Shown here: positions 45,008 to 58,313 of the stretch, one piece after another
Position numbering within the stretch: position 1 is the stretch's first letter
How the letters are laid out: every line of letters begins with the position of its first letter
Source of the DNA: Talinum fruticosum
Taxonomy: Eukaryota > Streptophyta > Magnoliopsida > Caryophyllales > Talinaceae
NCBI GenBank assembly: GCA_021018815.1
Contig: JAITYX010000003.1
Span: 6,632,501-6,696,500, forward strand
DNA: 64,000 bases
Direction: 5' to 3'
Translations under genes and position numbers: made by a program
The notes under the pieces: model-generated
What the model saw: the letters and a program-made list of their open reading frames with translations, nothing else
The model's database searches: none
Told to the model about the DNA's origin: nothing

Positions 45008-46319
45008 GGAAATGGAAATACCATGCACATATGTACTGTACATTCTGTTTTTAATATTTTTTAAGGGATGGCCAAATTTTTGGTGAATGTCAAATTTGTG
45101 TGAACATGTGAGAAAGAAGCCTTCTCAAAGATTCCAACATATAAGGGACTATATTTTATAGTGAGAGTTTTCTATAGCAACGTTACCTAACTGTTGGAAC
45201 TCAGAAGAAATGATTTTAATTGACTTTTAGCTAGTTTCAAGAATCTTTTTTACTATTTTTTAATTTTTTTTCATATCTCAATAATTAAAATTAAGTTACT
45301 ATTGACCTATAAAACTATCTTAAATTTATGTTGACTGTTCATATAATATATAATGTGATCGTAAAATCTTTTTAAAAAGAATAAATAACCACACAATTAA
45401 ATAGGAATTTTTCGCAATACTTATATTGGGAACCTGTGTTTATGGATCTAATGACATGATATAATTTAGAGGAATAAATATAATAGTTTTTAGAAAAAAA
45501 AACCATGAAAATATGAGGTGTCTTTTAAAATAAAATAGCATACGTGGTAATTTGGGTCAAAAACACAGGTTCATAGTATAATTTATAAATTTTTTATAAT
45601 AAAATTATTTTCTTACGATGACTATTAAAAAAGAAGAAAAGAAAAATTGAAGTTTTTATTTAAATTGATTAATGGCCCACCATCAACCTCTTTATTTGTT
45701 TACAGCATTTTTGGGTGGGAGGGGGCCTATGAAATTAAATAATGAATTAGGAGTACTATCCTACCATGGTTGCTGGTTACTCTAATTCTCATTCAATGCT
45801 GCAAAATCCTCCTCTATCAATTAAAATTAAAGATGCCATTGAAAGAGTAGGGGCCGATCGAGTTGGATGTGGTCACTCCGTAGTCGACAAGTCTAAAAGC
45901 ATGGTTTTGCTTAAAAATTAGGATGGATTAGACCTTAAGGAAAACCTTTAAATGCAAACATGTTCTTAAAACAAAATTATAATCAAATCAAGCATCTAAA
46001 TGGTATTTTTGCCAAAAAACACTGACAAAAGAAACAGCAGATTTGTACAGAATTTTTTTTTTTTTTTATAAAAAACCCTTATTGTGGACCTTTACCTACC
46101 CCTTTTTGTGTTAAGAGATGTTTTTGTTTATGTAAAGCTCCATTTTAATCAATTTATATATTAGTATTAGTTAGTTTAATAGTATCAGTCTCTTAGTTAT
46201 AAGAGGCCTTTTTACCCATTAGTATGATTTTAGTCCTTTAGTTTCTTTTTCTTCTGCTCGTGAGACTTGTCATTCATTTCTGTAGTAAAAAATGTTACAT
46301 CAAGTTCGACTTTTAAATC
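45008..46319. other. intergenic DNA upstream of the GDSL gene
   Basis: AT-rich; no gene or named repeat seen. Confidence 0.5.
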
Positions 46320-46324
46320 GTTAT

Positions 46325-46602
46325 TGTTCGAGAATCAATTCAACCAAAAGCTTAGCTCATGGTTGAAGGCCCATGAATAGGTTTATACTCTAACACGCCC
46401 TCACGCGAATGCCCTTTGGGCTTGAAGCGTGAATGCAACAAAGGCTCCTCCTTACCTTGTGCAATAATTGATATGGAGGCTGCTGAGATTCGAACCCGAA
46501 ACCTCTCGCTCGGGAAGGCTCGATACCATGTTCAAGAACCAACTTGCAACCAAAAATTTAAGCTCATGATTGAAGGGCCATAAATAGGTTTATACTCTAA
46601 CA
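46325..46602 (-). mobile_element. SMART/TRIM miniature LTR retrotransposon, 278 bp
   Basis: Two direct terminal repeats of 71 bp (46325-46395) and 74 bp (46529-46602), each TGTTC...CTCTAACA, share most positions, including GGTTTATACTCTAACA. A perfect 5-bp duplication GTTAT flanks the element (46320-46324 and 46603-46607). On the minus strand the right repeat ends at 46529 and is followed by TGGTATCGAGCC, a one-base-shorter initiator-Met primer site (TGGTATCAGAGCC). There is no coding capacity. Size, repeat length and primer site match the small LTR retrotransposons known as SMARTs, which depend on other elements for movement. Confidence 0.85.
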
Positions 46603-46607
46603 GTTAT

Positions 46608-49600
46608 GGCTTATTAGCTCATTCATTACAAAATGTAGAGACCATTTTGAAGATTATTCAAGATTAATCGTCATGACTTTGAAGAAAGTTGTCATATTAA
46701 TGGAAAATTTTTGTTTGGGGGGAAGGGGGTGGGTTTCTTTTCTAGTGGGTGAGTAATTAAACAATAAACACAAATTTAATAACTTTTTCCAAAAAATATG
46801 TTTAATTTTAAAATTTATTTATTAACTTGATTGTAAGCTTGAAAAAAAATGAATGGTCATATGTATTTCATATACATGTAAAATGGAGATTTATTGCCAT
46901 TACTATGATTTTAGTGATTATATTACAATGACAATTACCGTAAATTTTTTATTATTTAAAAGACAAATTTAAGTTTTCTCTATATTTTGTATTTAAAACT
47001 ATTCATGTGCAATTTTATCATAAATTCACTTGATATTTTATTAATTAAATCATTAACCATACGAATATTGAGAAGAAATGGACATGAATGTACTTGTCAA
47101 AAACCAAGTACCAGCTGCTTATATATATATTTTGGGTAAACAATACTTGCTGCTTATATAGACAAATATTCAAAATACTCATATAATATAGTATTACTTT
47201 TGCTAGCTACCAACATAGTTAGGTTAAGTAGTTTGGTATTTGTTCTCTTTTAACAAGATTTTAAATTTGAGTATTATAAATGAAGATAATGTCATAAGAA
47301 AATATTACAACTCCTTGCATATACCAACAGTAATTCAACATGACTGAATACCGGATTAAAAAAAAGTTTTTTGTATAAATTAATTTTTAATTTTAAGAGT
47401 AACTAATAATTTATCTAATTGTAATTTTCATCTCATAATCATTCTAAATAAATAATTATTATTAAAACTTACCACAATATCATATATTGTATAATATATC
47501 TTATACGAAATAGTGTCGTGTAAACATTATTGTACGGTTTACTGCATGCTGTTTTGCATCTAAAATTATTAAATTCGATCCGTGGGTGTTACCAGGAGGA
47601 AAAATTGAGGCAAAGCACAAGTCTCGCCTAATCCATATTCGATACTAGAACCATTAGTTGCACAAAGCCACATAGCTAGGGCATGGCATTGGCAGATGAG
47701 ATGGTACTATTTCCATAAATAGACATTATCGGGCCTTTTGCATCTAGAATCATCAGTCATAAACCGAATAGACAACTCCATATTTGTAAAAGCAGAAGCG
47801 AATCCGATGACGCCACATTGGTAGTAAAACGGTACAATAATTTATGGTGACTGCTTTCTTGTGCAGCAGTTATTATTCATTAGGGTTTTTTTTTTACTAC
47901 AAAATATATGATTCACCATCCATGATAAGATAATGACTCACAACCAATAATCACAACCACCATACCTCATACTTATTGAAGTCACAATCTAATGTCATAT
48001 ACTTTCACACGTAGCAATGGCAACTGTCGTAAAATTGATTCCAAAAATTTATAAGATGAATTCCAACTGTAGACCAATTAATAAAATCCATCTTCATCCT
48101 CTTTTTTCTTTTACTTATATCGTAAAAAAATTCATGTTTTATTATTTCTACAAATCTTCCTATATTTTTACAAATGGCATTATGTCGGAACATTTTATCT
48201 TTTTAGGTATATATGGCGTTATTTTTATATTAGAATCACGAGAATAGTTATATAAACCCTTAAAATAAAGTCTTCCTTTTTGCACTTATCTAGATGTGCC
48301 TCAAATTTATGTGGTAGTATTTGCATGTGAAATAAGTAATTAAAACTAAAAGGGAAGTACTTAATAAGAATAGTGATCACATTTATTCATGGTCAAGGTT
48401 CTTCTTAATTATTATTATTATATATATATGTTAAAAGTATGGGCAACACTTCCATTCTTTATCAATAACTATTTCTTACCGCTTTTTAATCTCTATTTTT
48501 CTTACTATAATTTTGGGGCATAAGAGAAAGAATTTTTACTAAAAACACCAATAAGATTTATATTGGTTACATCAATACTATTCCAATATATTATGGCAAT
48601 CAAAAGAGAAAAAAATCACCCAAAAAATAGGGAGAGAATTTTAATTAAAGATGAAAATAAAAATGAACCTTAATTCAATCATAATATTTTCAATTTAATT
48701 TGAATCACTATAAATAAACTTTCGGTAAATTATGGTTTACTCTTAATTGTTCATAATATGGATCTTGCAATGAAATCAAGAAGAAAAAGCGATGAAAAAT
48801 CTAGATTATTGATACTGAGATGACAAATTACCTTATCTCTCAACTCGTTTAATTCCATACGATATGAATCAGCAAGCTGAGGTTGAATTATTCCCAAAAA
48901 AAAAAATAAAAAAATAGGAGTGTAAAGTCCGAAAACAAGAATTTAGAAATATTCATTTCCGAAGTTGAATCACCAAACAAATAGGTAGTTCGAGAAAGTC
49001 AGACTAGAAAGAGTCAAGAGATTTTGAATAGAAATATGCAGTAGAGTCTGAATTTGTCCAAAGTTAGCTAGTACCCTAATTTCGTGATTGTTGAGAAACA
49101 AGTAACCAAAAACTTAAGAAACTAAAGACACCTTCCATCCACAAGTCTTCAGTGAAGGAATAAAGCTCTTTTCACAATTAAATACGCTTGTCTCTCAAAA
49201 TTGAAAGCACAATGTATTCATTCCATTTCAATTTATTTATCACTTTGAACTATCATGAAAATACAAGTTAATTTTAAGATAAATTAATAATTAAAAAGAT
49301 CAAAATATCTTTAGAATTTCATTGGAATTGGAGAAAGTAGAGAAACAAAAAGCAATTAATAATGGAAATATTGGTAAACTAATTGTTGGATATGTCACGC
49401 GGTAAATATTATTAAATAAAAAAGTTAATTAAAACGATAAATAAACTGAAATAGAGATATATATAGAGATATTTATAATCAGTGGAGCATCAACAAAAAT
49501 TCGTATAATGTCACTGTTTTCAGTTTTCTAAAAAAAGGTGATAGCTTCAATTAGTATTTATCTATATTTGCTTTAAATATTTTAATAACTTTTATAAAAA

Positions 49601-51349
49601 AATTGAATTGTTTTTATTAGTAGTTATCCATAAACACTTCTATATATATTTAGAAAAAACAAAAACATATGATGCCAATTATGTTAGCTAGACATGCACT
49701 TATATTTAGATATGGCTTCTTCTCATAAGACGTGAATGGTTACTCATATTAGAGTATTTGTAGTGCAGAAGTCCTCGTGTGTTTTCTTTTCTTTGAATAC
49801 GCAGTAAAGGGCAGTGAAGTACATTACAATGCATGCCCTTGTGTTTACAAGTAATTTTTTTAGTGCTCAATCATCACATGCACCAAAACTAATACTGATA
49901 AAACTATTATGTTTATTAGAAATTATATAGATTCTTATGGAATTAATTTCAGTTCTACATTTATGTATCTTAATGTTGGGTAATTTTGGGTCCATTATAT
50001 GCACGATGGACATTCAGGCCATATATACACATACACATGCATGAGCACTGAAAGGACATGAGAATTAAAAATATGATATTTAGCATGGAATTTGGAATCT
50101 TTTGCACTCTTCCCCCTTGAGCTCTCTAACATTAATTGATTCAACCCAAAATTATTCGGTTTAATTTACCATTATTGATTGGTGATGATTTATTAAAGTA
50201 ACATTCATTTTCATTTACAAGATGACATGCTGATAAAAATAAGAGAAAAATGTGTTGAATTACCACAACTTATCCTATTAAAAATCTTAGGTATTGTTTG
50301 ATTGAAGGTAATTACCTTAACCTGCCAAAAGAAAAAAATCAACTATGTTATACCATTATTTAAGGACATATCGATTAGTATCTATCAATTTTTCATTTCT
50401 TTGCTGAAGTCACATTAAAATAAAATGTTACTGAAAATTTAAAAGAGTTAAAATTAAAATTAACTTATTCAGGGTTAAATTCATTAATATTATGAAGACC
50501 TCAATGGAGAAGAGTATTAAAAAATCCATGAAAAAACTTGCCAAACTAAGGTATGAGAAGATGTGGATGTAGATTATGTTAGCCTACAAAGAGAGATATT
50601 AATTCTATCATATATACATATATGTTTTATGACTTGCCAATAATGTAGATGGAGAAGAATGAGAATTTGAAGTTAGATACACATGAGTCCTGTTGGGTAG
50701 TTTCCTATATAGTGGGTGTAAAAGGTGAATTGAAAGCTATAGCTTGGAACAGGTGATAGAGGGTAGAAGGCATTTACTTCTCGGACATCGTCACTCAAAT
50801 TCTAAAACTCTATGCATCTCTGCAGGAGGTAGATAGATGTATATACAAACTTGAATGAGAGAGTTTAATTTCATGAAAATGTAAGAGAAACATAACAAAA
50901 ACATCCACTCCTAGGGTTAAGATAATAACATAATTGTGTATTTTTTCAGATAAAGATCAAGGAGAGAAAAAGATATTCAAATTGTGAGAAATTTAAATAT
51001 TTTACGAAAAAATATCTAATACACTACATTATCCAAAATTGTGATGAGTGACCCAATAACAAAGAAAGAAAAATAAAGAAGAAAATGGTGGGAGAAAGAT
51101 TTATTAAAAAACAAAGATGAAAGATAAAGGATAACACAATAGAGATGGAAAAATCAAAATTAAAATTTAAAATAATTAAATTTTCAGTTTTGATTATTAA
51201 ATTAAAAATTTATTAACGAGATAGTCATACCGATGCTTACTTGGAACTACGCTCAAATCTAAACTATGTATAGGGTCATAACCACACGAATACAATATCT
51301 TTACTTGTGGTAAAATCAAACTGTGCGATTACAATATTGCTAATTTGCT

Positions 51350-51350
<1 letters not shown>
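46608..51350. other. gene-poor AT-rich intergenic DNA
   Basis: No convincing ORF, RNA gene or named repeat. Paired open stretches at 48005-48247 are overlapping chance ORFs without motifs. Confidence 0.5.
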
Positions 51351-51354
<4 letters not shown>

Positions 51355-51380
<26 letters not shown>

Positions 51381-51401
51381 GCTCGCTCCTTCTCTCTCTC
51401 T
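51355..51401. repeat. (CT)n microsatellite, interrupted
   Basis: CT units with a GCTCGCTC interruption. Confidence 0.92.
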
Positions 51402-51648
51402 ACGTGCAACTGGGTGAGCCAGCATGCACAATAATTGAAAAGTGAGTTAGCGGTTGACAGTTGGGGACGACTAAATGACAATAATCAATCACCCAATGGA
51501 CCACAAATATATACTCAATAATCACTCATATATAGTAAATACGTTTATCCCAAAATTATACACATCCCATCTGGTAGAAATTGATATTTGGTTGCTTGCA
51601 TTCGCCCCTGCAAGAATAGACAAACTTCACAATCCACATCAACATCAA

Positions 51649-51650
<2 letters not shown>

Positions 51651-51722
<72 letters not shown>
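51651..51722. repeat. (AT)n microsatellite
   Basis: About 36 AT units. It creates an artificial Ile-Tyr open reading frame. Confidence 0.95.
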
Positions 51723-51726
<4 letters not shown>

Positions 51727-54399
51727 GAAAAAATAATTATTAAATTATTTATTTGATTTATAGGGACTTTGCGCCTGAAAATTTACCAAATGACAAGTGT
51801 CAAACGACGTGTTCGTTCCTTTAATAGTAGTAGCTTTGTTAGCTCAACGACATTTTTCCAGATATCACTCACCAACAAAATGAAAGAATGAGTGAATGGA
51901 AGGGTGATGAAGCACAGCTCAGATATCATGTACATGCCTTTCTTTTGGGATGGGTTTTTTCTGGGTTGGTATTATCTCCTTCAATTTTCGGATATGTAGG
52001 CTAGAAGTTTCACACATTATTATGTATTCACTTTTAAAAAGCAGTAATTTTTAGGCGAAATTTTAAAAAATAACTAACTGCAGGTCTGGGTCTGGATTCC
52101 TATAGAATTTATTGCGCCACACTCACTAAATTTTATTGGATTGTTCTATTGTAATTAAGGATATAATAAAGAGGAATCCTCACATGTCAAAAAAAAAAAA
52201 CAAAATAGATTCACTAATATGTGGATAATGAAGAGGTAGATCTACTTTTGATTGGATGCTTGTATTTAGTAGATGCATGCATCATCGAGAGTAATTATAT
52301 CTATGCATCACTTAGACATGTCTAACTCACAATTAACCTTATAATGTTTATGTTTAATGGCTGTTTTGTTTAGCTAACAGTCCATTTCAATAAGGTCTAG
52401 GTGGCCTATTTTCTACATTAATTTTTAGGTAATAATAAATAATCATGTAATAACAAAGAATAGTTCAAATAAAAGATGTATCCAAAATCTTTAATTATAA
52501 CCGTTGGGCCCTTTTCTTATTTTCTATAAAGCTACGTTAGATCATCTTTAGAATTGGAAAAAATCAATAGTCAATAGTAAATGAAATTAGAACGGCAAAA
52601 TTTTATATATATATATATATATAAAAGTTGGGTAGAAACTCTATATGAATGACACATAAGATGCTTACTTGAAATGTCACTTAATGTAGTGCTTAATCAT
52701 GAGGGATTTATATTAATGAAGTAATGATGTATTCAATTCAGTCAAATAAAAAATATTGATTAATAATTGCTCAAATTACATCTTGTAAAACTAATGTGTT
52801 TTATTAAAAGAAGTTCTTTTTTCATTTTGTAAGAGATGTCGAGAAATTAAAAATACTTATTCAAACAATTACAATTAATGTTTAAGAAAATATTGTATCA
52901 AATTAAAGAAAAATAAAAATTTGATATTTTATCTTCAAAACCTAATTTATTTTAGTTTTATTAAATATATGAAATAACATCATTTTGAGCTAAAATATCT
53001 CCGACAAACTATTTCTTTTACCCTTTGCCTATAATGAAATAAATGGAAGTTTATATTGTTTAAATTGGAATTCTTTTTTTTTTTGGATGGCCACTTTGTG
53101 ATAAAATATTAAATTACTGTATTGTTATAAAAATTTTTGCACAAATATATTTTAAGGTTTTAATATTATAGAACTTTTTCCCCACTTTGGGTTTGGAAGA
53201 AAGCAATGATAATGTATTATATTAGACCATCAAATAATTTTTTTAATTAAAATTATTCTTAAAATATATTCACAAAATTATTACCGAATTAGTTGATTTC
53301 ACTATAAAAACATAAATATCATTACCTAAATTCAATAAATTTGTCAATTATAATATTCCTTTGGTGTTTCTTGCCTAATATTACGCACTAATATAACAAT
53401 ATCTCTCTGGGAGTATTTTTTTAACGTTATAATTTATTTTACATTGAATTCTTTCACAAAATTTTTATGTACAAATTTATTATTCAACTAATACATAAAC
53501 TCAATCATTGATATTCTGACAGGAAAATATAATAATGTAAGCCATATAATTCGTAACTTTATATTAATATATGCATTAGTATTTTTTTTTTGTTCATTAA
53601 AAATATATGCATTAGTTAGGAATATTGCATGAGTTTGATATATTTTATTAATGCATTGCAATGCATCTTGAACCCCAACTATATTTATTTCCATCAATTA
53701 GTGGTATAAATTCGTATTTTTAGATTTTCATATAGTAGAAATAAGTTTAATATATTTTTATTAATATATTTTATTTGGTATTGGAGTTTCAAAATACTAT
53801 ATGTTATCTATGATTTTTCAGTAATAAATTAATTCTAAACTTGGTTAGTCATGTATTTCACATCAAATTTCATAAAAATTTATACTTTCCATATCATGAT
53901 TTCTAGAATTAGTCTTTTACTTATTTGTCATCATTATACCTGTGGTGAAATTTTAATTGCGCCATTTTTTAAAAAACTTATGTTACTTATGAATTCATTA
54001 ACAACATACCTAATATAAAATTTACAATTTTATAAATATATAGGATTATTTAATAAACATAGTAGATAATGTTTTATAATTTAAATATTTTTAAAAATAT
54101 AAGAAGTAACATAATTATTTATAATTTCTTATAGATCACCAAAAACAACAAATAAATTATGGATTTATATTCTAACTATAATAATCTAAAATTATTAATA
54201 TTCATTTGTCTCATTTTTATATTTTTTTCTTAATTGACATGATATTAAAGTTATCATAAGTGTAGGATAGTATGTGTGCATATCATCAACTTGCATATAT
54301 GTTTAATACATTAATTTTTTTAAAAATAAATTAGTAAAATTATGCAATCTTTAAAACAAAATAAGATAAAAAAATATTATACATTAAGAATAATACCAA
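51723..54399. other. AT-rich intergenic DNA
   Basis: No gene seen. It may include the body of the Helitron-like element ending at 54426. Confidence 0.45.
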
Positions 54400-54426
54400 C
54401 CATGCAACGCGTGGGCTAAAAACTAG
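54400..54426 (+). mobile_element. Helitron-like 3' terminus
   Basis: A stem of six pairs (CCATGC / GCGTGG, one G-T pair, loop AAC) at 54400-54414, then eight bases, then CTAG followed by T. Helitron 3' ends have a hairpin shortly before CTRR and insert before T. The 5' end was not identified, so the extent to the left is unknown. Confidence 0.45.
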
Positions 54427-54699
54427 TTGAAATTAAATTTTTAAACAACTCATATTAAAAATGGAGTATATATAATTAATTTTATTATCCAAGTAGTTCT
54501 CCTCATAAGGGTAGGACATAACAAGTTAACAACCCCGAGTGGAGTTTTTTCCCCTAATACCATTTTCTATATTCTATACGTAAACTATTATATCACCTCA
54601 AAAAAGACTACGTTATAATACTATAACCAATAAGTTTTTTTTTTCAATTGGAAGAAGGGAGCTATGGTTATATGAAATTCAAATCAACAAAAGCAAGCA

Positions 54700-55260
54700 T
54701 ATCGTCCGATGCTCAGGGTACATAGCTATAAGGTTGTAAATGAGTTAATTCATAAGACACTTTGTTTCCCCTCTCCGATGTGAGATGAAGCAATAAAATC
54801 AAAGGAACTAACCAGAGATAAGATTTCTCTAATGTAAAAACCAACAACATTATTCTCTTGGAAATGTTTCTTCTTGAGCTTTTGCATAAGAGCAAGGTAG
54901 ACTTCTTCAACCATCAAGTTTCGATACCAACCTCCGTAGCACACTTCAGCCTATGAAGACACGCACGACACGCGCCTCTTCAATTTCAACCCTAGCAAAC
55001 CAAGCCCTTTGCTTTGTACCAGCCCACACAATATCTTCATCATGGTTTTGGATCACCACTCCCAGCCTCAGCGAGTCATCCCCAACCTTACCTCCATCGA
55101 AATTAAGTTTGAGATGCCAAGATATGGGCAGATGCCAAAGACTCTCGCAAGGGCGGGAAGTGTTAGTCGGTGTAGTCCGTTCTTGGGCTTCTCTAAAGCT
55201 TCTAACAAAAAGGATGACGTTCTCATTAAGGACAAATAAGTTCTTATCCGACTTGCCAAA
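54700..55260 (-). pseudogene. LINE RNase H domain
   Basis: 55040-55240 reads PISWHLKLNFDGGKVGDDSL and WAGTKQRAWFARVEIEEARV with catalytic Asp and Glu; 54713-54944 supplies LMVEEVYLALMQKLKKKHFQ, VGFYIREILSLVSSFDFI and ELTHLQPYS, the typical C-terminus (ANxVAHxLAH). The pieces lie in different frames. Confidence 0.78.
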
Positions 55261-55273
55261 AGGAATCGGTTCC

Positions 55274-56121
55274 TCACATTCGACACCTCCCAAAGATGGC
55301 AACAAATTTCCTTAACTCCTCTTGTGTCATGCTACTTGTTGCCAATTCAATGCAATCCCGAAGAGACCTAAATCGCTCTCCCCGTAACTTGTGATCAATT
55401 GGGCTATTCTCCCGGACCTTCTCGTCAAAAGGGCATTCCAATAGAATGTGGAGGTCGAATTCTTCACAGCTACCACAAATAAGGCAAGACATATCAATAT
55501 AAGGGACTCGGTATCCAATATTAGTGACAAGTGGACATGATATTATGGAAAATCCTCCAAGCAAATAGACGGATTCGTGGAGACACAAATAAGTCTCAAA
55601 TAATTTTCTATACCTTCCTATCCACATTTGAAGAAGATCCTCCCAAGTTACCTCTCAAGGCCATAATCATGTTGTACGCTGGCATCACGAAGAACGACCC
55701 TTCCTTGGTAAAGTGCCACTCTAACTTATCACTAGGCCACGCATCGCACAATCGGTAACCCCAACACTACTTCAGCGTCACACGACAAGAGTGTGTCTCG
55801 AATAAGCTCTTCGTTCCTACAAAAATTGGGAAAATCAATAAAGTCACTCACCTTTGAAATGGTAGCATGTTGCGGCCTAGGCGTGATGAGCTTGAAAGAG
55901 TACGGTCTCAACACCCATCTATCTTCCCAAATGTCCACCAAAAGACCATTGCCAATTAACGACCATGACCCTTGCATAACAACGTTACGTGCACCCCATA
56001 AGATACGCCAAGTGAAGCTCGGTTGAGGATCGACCTCAACATGGAGAATGTCCGTATGTGAATAATATTTAGCTTTGATCAGCCGGGCCACCAAAGACAT
56101 GGTATTGTGAAGCAAACGCAA
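55274..56121 (-). pseudogene. LINE connector with zf-RVT motif
   Basis: 55732-56121 reads LLHNTMSLVARLIKAKYYSH and GSWSLIGNGLLVDIWEDRWV (the W-x-IGNG-x-x-x-xWxDxW block of plant LINEs). 55274-55627 reads YRVPYIDMSCLICGSCEEFD, LHILLECPFDEKV, a CxxC...HxxxxC zinc-binding motif (zf-RVT). Role: RNA and target-site handling in target-primed reverse transcription. Confidence 0.8.
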
Positions 56122-57330
56122 TGTTTGTTTAGCTAATTGTGCATCGTTAAAGCCTCAAATTCCTTGAACCCCAACCTCCCATCTCGCTTTCAATCGGTAC
56201 AACTTCTTGTAACTAAGATAGTGGATTTTCCTCGCCCTCTCTTATGACCCCACCGTAAACGCGTAATCTCGGATTGAATGGATTGACAAAAGTCCTTAGG
56301 GAACTTAAAGACACTCATAGTGAATGTCGGAATAGCTTGGGCTATGAACTTTATTAGCACCTCTCATCCCGCCCATGAAACAATTTTCTCCATCTAACCA
56401 CCCATACTTTCTTTGATGTGGTCGAGTAGGAACAAGAATGACTTCTTTCTAGACTTACCTACAAACATTAGTAAGCCCAAATATTTATCCCGCGAGAGAA
56501 CCTCACGGATGTCCAACGTGTGGGCAATGCGTCTACGCTTATCGGGTCGGACACCTTTGCTGAAAGAAACAATAGTTTTAGCAAAGTTAACCATTTGCCT
56601 AGAAGTTCGTTCGTATGTATGGAGCACATCTTTCACAGCCTAAGGCCAGGTCTTCGTTAGCACTACAAAAAATGAGGGTATCATCTCGCAAAAGGAGGTG
56701 AGAGATAGTTGGTGCACCCTCACAAAGTTTGATCGATGACTCAGTCCTCCATAGCCTTTCTTAGTAAACCCGATAGGCCTTATGAAGCAAATAGGAATAG
56801 ATATGGAGACAACGATTGCCTTGTCGCAAACCCCGACTTGGAATTACATGCCCCATGGGAATTCCATTTATTAAAAATGAGAAAGACGTCGTGCGCACAC
56901 ACTTCATCACTAGCATTAACTCGCTCCCTTCGAACCCCAACTTTAGCGTAAAATTTTCGAAGTAATTCCATTCAACCCGGTCATAGGCTTTAGCCACGTC
57001 AATTTTGATAGCCATATTGTCGCCCACTTTCTAGTCATTATGCATGTCATGGTACATCTTATAAGCCACAAGGATATTGTTTGTCATGAGTCTACCCAGG
57101 GTAAAGGCACTTTGTGAATCGGGGATGATATTATGAAGCATACCTTTGAGTCGGTTAGCTATTACCTTTGTCACAAGCTTGTAAATGGCATTGCAAAGAC
57201 TAATGGGTCGAAAGTCCCCCATGGTTATCGGATTTGGCTTTTGGGGGATATTAACGCCACACTAGTGTGATTTAACCTAGGTGGGATATCATGGCCATTT
57301 AGGATGGCAATCACCGCCTTCTAGACATCA
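56122..57330 (-). pseudogene. LINE reverse transcriptase, frameshift at the active site
   Basis: 57031-57222 reads MGDFRPISLCNAIYKLVTKV and IIPDSQSAFTLGRLMTNNIL; 56761-57027 reads MAIKIDVAKAYDRVEWNYFE with the first catalytic Asp and FLINGIPMGHVIPSRGLRQG. The active site FADD near 56680-56700 reads as LLRDD because of one extra base (TTTGCG-A-GATGAT). 56394-56636 continues DVLHTYERTSRQMVNFAKT. These are standard L1-clade RT blocks in order. Confidence 0.88.
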
Positions 57331-57874
57331 TCTCCAATTGCCCCTAAAACTTTTTGAAAGAAAAACGGGTTTAACCTATCCGGCCCTAGGACCTTGTGTT
57401 GATGCATTTGTGGTAGAATTTTCTTAACTTCCAGGACTAAATAAGGGGCAGCCAACATGTCATTCATCTCGGTGGTAACTTTGGGTAATACGCAATAAAA
57501 AACGCAATTCGTGTCACTAAGGTTGTTAGTAGAAAAAAGTGATCAAAAATATTGTATAACTATATTATCCACCTCTTTTGGGTCATCCGATCCCTTCATT
57601 TTACATCAAACTATTAATCCGATTTCGAGAATGCCGCATAATCGCTCTAGAGTGAAACCACCTCGTATTTGCATCACCATACTTCAAATAGTCCGAACGA
57701 ACCCTTTGTCACCCTAGTATCTCCTCTTTTGGCTCCAGTCTCGGATATCCGCCATCAATTGCCACCTAGTTATCAAGTTATTCTCCAGCTTTAACTTCGT
57801 TCAAGCTTAGCAATTTCAGCACCTACATACCCAAATGTATTTCTATTCCAATAAAAAGCCCTTCGACACAAGCG

Positions 57875-58170
57875 TTGAAGTTACCAATCAAGTTTTCCAC
57901 ATCATCTCGCAAGTGAAACTTTAGCCTATGCTTTCCCGCAATACTTTGACAAGAATCATCTCGTAGCCCACATATTTTGTAACCGGAAAGGCTTGCTACG
58001 AGTGACGTCGCAGACTCCGGTTGAATTTACCAGTCAAGTTTTCCACATCATCTACAAGTGAAACTTTAGCCTATGCTTTCTCTACAATACTTTGACGAGA
58101 ATCATCTCGTAGCCCACATATTTTGTAATCGGAAAGGCCTCGCTACAGGTGACATTGCATACCCCGGTTG
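57875..58170. repeat. 146-bp tandem duplication in the LINE
   Basis: Two copies (57875-58020 and 58021-58170) share most positions, for example AATCATCTCGTAGCCCACAT. Several differences between copies show that it is not recent. Confidence 0.85.
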
Positions 58171-58313
58171 GGTCCGTAGCTTAATCTGATTGGAGATGGT
58201 CCAAAAAATTGCTATCATTATAGGTAAAAGTTGTGTTCGAAACAATAAAGACCATTCAGTGGAGGCATGGAAGCAGATCCAAAAGTTCTTCAACTACTTA
58301 GCCTCCTAGCGAT

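Noticed and set aside
46485..46528. tRNA-like A/B-box resemblance (GGGTTCGAATCTC and TGGTATC)
   Set aside because: The region lies between two direct repeats with a primer site at the expected place, so it is the interior of a SMART element, not a tRNA or SINE; no cloverleaf could be drawn.
48005..48247. Paired ORFs on both strands in intergenic DNA
   Set aside because: No motif, AT-rich codons and mutual overlap suggest chance.
51475..51756. 93-aa ORF with Ile-Tyr repeats
   Set aside because: Created by the (AT)n tract; no other protein feature.
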